From Ulvibacterium sp965228935 (GTDB taxonomy: Bacteria > Bacteroidota > Bacteroidia > Flavobacteriales > Flavobacteriaceae): DNA of 64,000 nucleotides. The notes under the pieces were generated by a model that ran no database searches, was not told the DNA's origin, and worked only from the letters and a program-made list of their open reading frames with translations. Positions 59,279 through 64,000 of the stretch are shown piece by piece; the first letter of the stretch is position 1, and every line of letters starts with the position of its first letter. The stretch covers positions 4,030,001 to 4,094,000 of the forward strand of contig NZ_OZ245846.1 of NCBI RefSeq assembly GCF_965228935.1, given 5' to 3'. The position numbers and the translations under genes were made by a program.

Positions 59279-60451
59279 TTATCCTTTTAGTCTTTTGCGT
59301 CGGTTCGATTCATAATCCTCAAAAATCATTTCGCCCAATCCCTTTAATCCCGTGAAAAAGGCCTTCCCCTTGTTCGCTTCCGTAAAATGACGGATAAATC
59401 GCATAAGGTAGGGATCTTGGGCAATCATAAACGTAGTAATGGGAATATGTAGTTTTCTAGCCTGCCTGGCCATATTGTAGCATTTTTCCACAATGTAATC
59501 ATCCAAACCGACACTATTTTTGTAATATGTACCATCCGGCAATCGCAAACAACTGGGCTTACCATCGGTAATCATAAAAATCTGTTTATTGGTATTCCGC
59601 TTTCTCCGGAGCATGTCCATAGCCAATTGTAGACCGGCCACCGTATTCGTATGATACGGTCCAACCTTTAAATAGGGCAGATCTTTTATGGGAATAGGCC
59701 ACGCATCGTTTCCAAAGACCAAAATGTCCAAGGTGTCCTTGGGATATCTTGTCGTAATCAGTTCAGCCAAGGCCATAGCGACCTTTTTAGCGGGTGTAAT
59801 GCGATCTTCGCCGTACAAGATCATACTATGGCTAATATCGATCATCAGTACCGTACTCATTTGGGCCTTGTAGTGGGTATCCTCCACAACCAAATCTTCC
59901 TCGCTCAATGAAAAGTTTCCGATACCATGGTTTATCTGGGCATTTTTTAGGCTCTCGGTCATTGAGATATGTTCCAAGGCATCGCCATAACGGTATTCCC
60001 TAAAATCGCCGGTGTGTTCGTCCCCCCGACCGGAAGAACCTGTTTTATGATTGCCAGCACCCCTTCTTTTAAGTTTGCCAAAGATTTGATCTAGGGCTCT
60101 TTGGCGAATTATCCGTTCCATTTTTGCAGTAATGGAGATAGTCCCATTTCCATCGCCATCTTCCCCATCTTCCCCATTTTCACCTGCATCGGACTGCCCA
60201 TCCCCTTCTTCAAACTCCTCGCGGATATATCCTTTCGCTTTTAGGTCCTCGATAAAATCGTCAATGGTATAGTTCTCATCGGTAAGTTCATACTCCTTAT
60301 CCAATTCACGCAACCAGTCGATTGCCTCGTCAAAATCACCTGAGGTATGCGTAATAAGTTCCTGGAAAATATCAAAGAGTTTTTCAAAGGGAGTCTGTTC
60401 CGGAGCTTCGTAGGGAACAAAGCGAAAACCTTTTCTTGTCATCATAGCCAT
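59279..60451 (-). CDS. VWA-domain partner of the MoxR-type ATPase
   Basis: 390 aa, soluble. N-terminal helical part, an acidic Gly/Asp/Glu-rich linker (about 80-103), a basic stretch, then a VWA domain with the MIDAS motif D205-I-S-H-S209, TKQIFMITDGKPSCL and ITTFMIAQDPYLMRFIRHF. The acidic linker followed by VWA is like the D subunit of magnesium chelatase and CoxE/ViaA-type partners. Co-transcribed with the ATPase. Start ATG at 60451; ATGs two and three codons in are alternatives. Confidence 0.86.
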   Translation of the reverse strand: MAMMTRKGFRFVPYEAPEQTPFEKLFDIFQELITHTSGDFDEAIDWLRELDKEYELTDENYTIDDFIEDLKAKGYIREEFEEGDGQSDAGENGEDGEDGDGNGTISITAKMERIIRQRALDQIFGKLKRRGAGNHKTGSSGRGDEHTGDFREYRYGDALEHISMTESLKNAQINHGIGNFSLSEEDLVVEDTHYKAQMSTVLMIDISHSMILYGEDRITPAKKVAMALAELITTRYPKDTLDILVFGNDAWPIPIKDLPYLKVGPYHTNTVAGLQLAMDMLRRKRNTNKQIFMITDGKPSCLRLPDGTYYKNSVGLDDYIVEKCYNMARQARKLHIPITTFMIAQDPYLMRFIRHFTEANKGKAFFTGLKGLGEMIFEDYESNRRKRLKG

Positions 60452-60574
60452 TATATAAAATTAACACATTTGGCAGAATCAAATCCGGTTTTAAAGAAAA
60501 CTTAACTTTATACGTTCAAACCTAAGGAAATCATCCATATTAAATAGTACTATCGGTATTTTTTCCCAGTAAAG

Positions 60575-61381
60575 ATGATTAAAAAACAATTTCATGGTTT
60601 TCTGAACACCCCTCCTCTTTGGAGGAATTCGCAATTCGGCATACGCCAATTTAACTTCCCCAAAATCGATTTGAACCGTTTTTCAACGCGGCCCATTCCC
60701 CAAGGAATTCGATTGGGCCATCAGATGGAACATGTGTTTCAACAGTGCATTACCCATTCGGATACCTATGAAATCTTGTTACATGGTTTACCCATTAAAG
60801 AGGGCAACCGCACCATCGGTGAAATCGATTTTATCCTGAAGGAAGTTCAAACCCAAAAATTGATTCATGTAGAGCTCACCTATAAATTCTACATCATCGA
60901 CCCAAAAATATCCGAACCCATACATCGTTTAATGGGCCCCAATAGAAGGGATATGTTCTTTACCAAAATGGAAAAAATTAAGGAAGAACAATTCCCCTTG
61001 TTGCATTCTCATGAAGGAATAAAAGCTTTGTCCGGTAAGGCCATCGATTCTACTAAAATTGAACATCAGGCATGCTTTAAGGCCCAATTGTTCACTCCTT
61101 TTGAAAATACAAAGGTGCCTATTAGACCATTGAATGTGGATTGTATTCTTGGCTACTGGCTTCGCTTTGATGATTTCAATACCAAAGAATTTCGATCCAA
61201 TACCTATTATATTCCTTTTAAATCGGAATGGGCGGTTGTACCTCATACTGATGTCCCCTGGGTGTCCCACCTCGAAGTCCTGATGGAAGTAAACCTTAGA
61301 ATGCTCAAGGAAAATGCTCCTATGATCTGGATGAAAAAACCCGACGGCCAAATTGACAAGTTCTTTGTGGTATGGTGGTAA
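60575..61381 (+). CDS. DUF1853 family protein
   Basis: 268 aa, cytosolic. RLGHQMEHVFQQCI, GEIDFILKE, LIHVELTYKFYI, LMGPNRRDMFFTKMEKI and GYWLRF fit DUF1853. The arrangement E-x-D, then HVELxxK, looks like a PD-(D/E)xK nuclease core, which the family has been suggested to hold; no activity is known to me. Divergent from the MoxR/VWA pair, convergent with the DUF4249 gene. Confidence 0.8.
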   Translation: MIKKQFHGFLNTPPLWRNSQFGIRQFNFPKIDLNRFSTRPIPQGIRLGHQMEHVFQQCITHSDTYEILLHGLPIKEGNRTIGEIDFILKEVQTQKLIHVELTYKFYIIDPKISEPIHRLMGPNRRDMFFTKMEKIKEEQFPLLHSHEGIKALSGKAIDSTKIEHQACFKAQLFTPFENTKVPIRPLNVDCILGYWLRFDDFNTKEFRSNTYYIPFKSEWAVVPHTDVPWVSHLEVLMEVNLRMLKENAPMIWMKKPDGQIDKFFVVWW

Positions 61382-61472
61382 AAAGCCGCCTAAATTGAAC
61401 CTACCTCTTCTACAAAGGCAACTTCCTTAGACGGCCCTTGGAAACCCAAAAATCAGCAACAAAGATTTTCAG

Positions 61473-62309
61473 TTATTCAAATTCATAACTGGCCCTTACC
61501 ACTTGTGTCAACCGAAAATAACCATGGGCGTAATTATCCGGATCGGTCAGATTTATACAATTTCCCCTCAGGTCTACGGGAATGGTGGCAAAAAGGTCTA
61601 CACCTCCGGATTGTTCAATAAGGATACGGATGTAATTGTAGTAATCTTCCGAAATTCCGTAAAGGGCAATATCGATTATATCACCGGGGACAAACTCCTC
61701 GGTATCGTCGTCATCGTCTTTTTCATAATACCAAGGGATTTCGTTTCCATTTACAAACTCATCGTCCAAATCCTCAAAATCCGGCAGCAAATCCCCCCGT
61801 TCCTGAAACCTAAAGAGATAATAGTTGTCCTCCTCCTCGGGATCCGTAAAGAAAATATTAACCTCCAGTGCCTCATCGTCAAAACCATCCTCGCGGGATT
61901 GGTTGATTTCGGTGATGTCCGTCACTGACATCAAGGTCTCGGTGGCGCTATAGGTTTCCCCATCATATTGTATTTCCAGGGTGTAGGATTGATTGATTAT
62001 AGGAACAAACGAACTCGTACGATACTCCCCGTTGCCCTCATCCGCAAAAATAAACTCGGTACCATTGGAATCATTGGTGACCTTTACTGAAGCACCGGTT
62101 ACAGCGGTGTTTGTTGTGGTATCAAAAAAAGCGGTGGACATCCTCAACTTAATGGTCTGTTCATTTCCAGTGGTTCCCTTTTCCCAGTCCAGGGAGGCCT
62201 CAACGGTTAATCTTGAGGGAGCGGTCTGTACGTCCACATCTATTACATCTTCACAGGATATAAAGGTTAGGGTCAGAAACAATATTGCGGTTTTAAAAAG
62301 AGTCTTCAT
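61473..62309 (-). CDS. DUF4249 lipoprotein
   Basis: 278 aa. Lipoprotein signal ending TFISC, then EDVIDVDVQTAPSRLTVEASLDWEK, the usual opening of DUF4249. Beta-rich with a very acidic insert (EKDDDDDTEEF). The family is almost always encoded right after a TonB-dependent receptor, as here (5 bp gap), and probably works as its surface lipoprotein partner. Ligand unknown. Confidence 0.88.
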   Translation of the reverse strand: MKTLFKTAILFLTLTFISCEDVIDVDVQTAPSRLTVEASLDWEKGTTGNEQTIKLRMSTAFFDTTTNTAVTGASVKVTNDSNGTEFIFADEGNGEYRTSSFVPIINQSYTLEIQYDGETYSATETLMSVTDITEINQSREDGFDDEALEVNIFFTDPEEEDNYYLFRFQERGDLLPDFEDLDDEFVNGNEIPWYYEKDDDDDTEEFVPGDIIDIALYGISEDYYNYIRILIEQSGGVDLFATIPVDLRGNCINLTDPDNYAHGYFRLTQVVRASYEFE

Positions 62310-62314
62310 TTTAA

Positions 62315-64000
62315 TTAAAATTTAAAGTTATAGGTTACTGAGGGTACCATTCCAAAAATTGCAACTCGGGTGGCCTGATTGGCCCCTGTCTCTATATTTT
62401 GTCCAAATGAGATTGCAGCGGCATTTTTACGATTGTACAGGTTATAGATACTAAAGACCCATTCCCCTTTCCACCGTTTTTCTGGCCGTCTATTGGGAAT
62501 ATAGGTTGCCGAGACATCCAATCTATGATAAGCCGGCAAACGATCCGAGTTCCTATCCGAATAACTGGCAATGGATAGGCCCTCATACTCATACTGGCCA
62601 TTGGGATAGGTAACAGGTCTTCCAGTTTGGAATACCAGATTGGTTCCAAAGCTCCACTTGTCGTTTAATCGGTACGCACCGGTCAAGGAAAGGTCATGTG
62701 TACGATCAAAGGGGGTATAGTACCATTTGCCGTCATTTATTCCCGGCCCTCCTGCATTACCTCCCGGTGTCCTTTGCTCCGATTTTGACAAGGTATAGGC
62801 CAGCCACCCGGTCAACCTACCTTCGGTCTTTCGTACCAAGAATTCCAGACCATAGGCGCGGGATTCCCCATTAAGGATTTCGGTCTCAATCGTATTGTTG
62901 CCTATAAGATCCGACCCATCGATATAATCGATTCGATTGGAAGTTGTCTTATAATACGCTTCCACTTCCAGTGAAAAGGTCTTGTCCAGAAAATTTCTAA
63001 AGTAACCCAAGGCATATTGGTCGGACAATTGCGGTTCGATGAATTGTCCACTTGGCGTCCAAACGTCCAATGGGGTTACCGTAGTGGTATTGGACAACAA
63101 ATGAATGTATTGGGCAACCCTAGAATATCCCGCCTTTACCGAGGAGACATCATTTAATTGGTATGCGAGGGACACTCGGGGTTCCAAATTGCCAAAGCTT
63201 TTTATGGTCTCACCCTTTCCAAAGTCCGTTTCTCCGATTTCCGTACCGCGCTGGTAAATACCCAGGGTGCTGTTATAGACTACAGGCTGATCGTTGGCAT
63301 AATCTACCATGGCCTGCCCGCCCAAACGGTTAAAGACACTATAACGCAATCCGTATTGTGCGGTCAACTTATCCGTAAGCTTGTGTTCCGCATCGATATA
63401 GGCTGCACTTTCAAGGGCTTTCTTCCGGTCGAGCGACAGTGGGTTTATGGCCGATGTTTCCGAAGTGGGCCGTACCTGACCGGGGTCAAAATCGTAATAT
63501 ATACTGCTTGCCCCGAAGTCCAATTTAAACCTGTCGTTTACGTAATAAGCAAGGTCATACTTTAGGTTGTAGTTATTGATGGAAGAAATCCATTCAAACT
63601 CCTCGATCTTTATCCCAAGATCATAATCGTATTTGCTATAGATAAGGGAAAGGTTGGAAAAGAGACGATCATTAAAAATATGGTTCCAACGCAGGTTTCC
63701 GGATAAATTTCCGTAGCTGCTATCAAAGCTATCCCCAAAATCAAAAGCATCCCTCCCAAAGTACCCCGAAAGAAAGAGTCTATTGTTCTGGTTTAGGTTG
63801 TAATTGGTCTTAAGGTTTAGGTCATAAAAGTAGGCACTGTTCTTTTCACCGGCCGCCTTTAACAAAAGATGGGCATAGGAGCCTCTTCCCGCGACCAAAA
63901 AGGAGCCCTTGTCCTTGAACATGGGACCCTCGGCTGCCAATCTACTTGAAATTGCCCCGATTCCTCCGGTAAGGAAAAAGTTTTTGCTGTTCCCATCCTT
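62315..64000 (-). CDS. TonB-dependent outer membrane receptor, 5' end beyond window
   Basis: The frame is open to base 64000, so the plug domain and signal lie outside the window; about 561 C-terminal residues are visible. They form barrel strands with alternating aromatic and polar residues (YDLNLKTNYNLNQNNRLFLSGYFGRD, LRWNHIFNDRLFSNLSLIYSKY, EPRVSLAYQLNDVSSVKAGYSR, GLEFLVRKTEGRLTGWLAYTLSKSE), and end in PSVTYNFKF with a terminal Phe. Imports a ligand using TonB energy. Operon with the DUF4249 lipoprotein; substrate unknown. Confidence 0.93.
   Translation of the reverse strand, partial: KDGNSKNFFLTGGIGAISSRLAAEGPMFKDKGSFLVAGRGSYAHLLLKAAGEKNSAYFYDLNLKTNYNLNQNNRLFLSGYFGRDAFDFGDSFDSSYGNLSGNLRWNHIFNDRLFSNLSLIYSKYDYDLGIKIEEFEWISSINNYNLKYDLAYYVNDRFKLDFGASSIYYDFDPGQVRPTSETSAINPLSLDRKKALESAAYIDAEHKLTDKLTAQYGLRYSVFNRLGGQAMVDYANDQPVVYNSTLGIYQRGTEIGETDFGKGETIKSFGNLEPRVSLAYQLNDVSSVKAGYSRVAQYIHLLSNTTTVTPLDVWTPSGQFIEPQLSDQYALGYFRNFLDKTFSLEVEAYYKTTSNRIDYIDGSDLIGNNTIETEILNGESRAYGLEFLVRKTEGRLTGWLAYTLSKSEQRTPGGNAGGPGINDGKWYYTPFDRTHDLSLTGAYRLNDKWSFGTNLVFQTGRPVTYPNGQYEYEGLSIASYSDRNSDRLPAYHRLDVSATYIPNRRPEKRWKGEWVFSIYNLYNRKNAAAISFGQNIETGANQATRVAIFGMVPSVTYNFKF

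Noticed and set aside
61385..61437. Terminator after the DUF1853 gene
   Set aside because: An imperfect stem (GCCGCCTAA/TTAGACGGC) with a long loop and no T-run; not convincing.

Overview
The window reads as a chromosomal segment of a marine-type member of the Flavobacteriaceae (Bacteroidota). Indicators are many Bacteroidota-typical families (DUF2452, DUF6090, DUF6155, DUF2490, DUF4249 paired with a TonB-dependent receptor, YaiO-type outer membrane protein), a short 287-residue RpoD of the Bacteroidota kind, almost no Shine-Dalgarno sequences, and several TAnnTTTG-like -7 elements. The species cannot be named from this sequence alone.

Layout. 1-11.1 kb: a VWA lipoprotein cut by the left edge; a four-gene minus-strand lipoprotein operon (cytochrome c/FG-GAP, 3D domain, amidase, M14 carboxypeptidase) that looks like cell-wall work; DUF2452, pirin, a D-2-hydroxyacid dehydrogenase, a serine hydrolase, a left-handed beta-helix protein and menB. 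11.4-19.2 kb: DUF6090, FMN-dependent L-lactate dehydrogenase family, GT4 glycosyltransferase, SF2 helicase, ghrA-like reductase, DUF6155 and rpoD. Behind the rpoD terminator, on the other strand, sit two tiny paralogous acidic peptide genes of 33 and 32 codons. 19.4-29.2 kb: a tightly overlapped six-gene operon (hybrid histidine kinase, response regulator, HEAT-repeat membrane protein, processive GT2 glycosyltransferase, LtaS-like membrane protein with TPRs, TPR/YaiO outer membrane barrel), which reads as a regulated polysaccharide synthesis and export system.

29.6-41.8 kb: metabolic and surface genes (thioesterase, psd, DUF72, aldehyde dehydrogenase, DUF2490, GH3 beta-glucosidase, serine hydrolase) with several intergenic gaps. 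41.8-48.4 kb is an AT-rich accessory island. Its first half is an array of five one-gene units, all on the minus strand, separated and bounded by six copies of an 18-bp element (consensus ATCGTTTWTTTGAACTTT on the plus strand), an integron-like or cassette-like layout without visible integrase or classical attC sites. Its second half is a putative defence cluster: an overlapping operon of a ThsB-type TIR-like protein, a four-helix SLATT/DUF4231 membrane protein and a second TIR protein, plus a separate TIR protein. The far edge carries the helix-turn-helix tail of a serine recombinase.

48.5-64 kb returns to core genes: DUF2461, cysE-cysM, two paralogous alpha/beta hydrolases, truA, two small membrane proteins, an OmpR/HAMP-kinase two-component pair with a possible autoregulatory direct repeat, a MoxR-type ATPase with a VWA partner, DUF1853, and a DUF4249 lipoprotein with a TonB-dependent receptor cut by the right edge.

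The strongest candidates for undescribed biology are the 18-bp-element gene array, the TIR/SLATT/TIR operon, and the twin micro-peptides next to rpoD. No rRNA, complete tRNA, CRISPR array or intact insertion sequence was seen.
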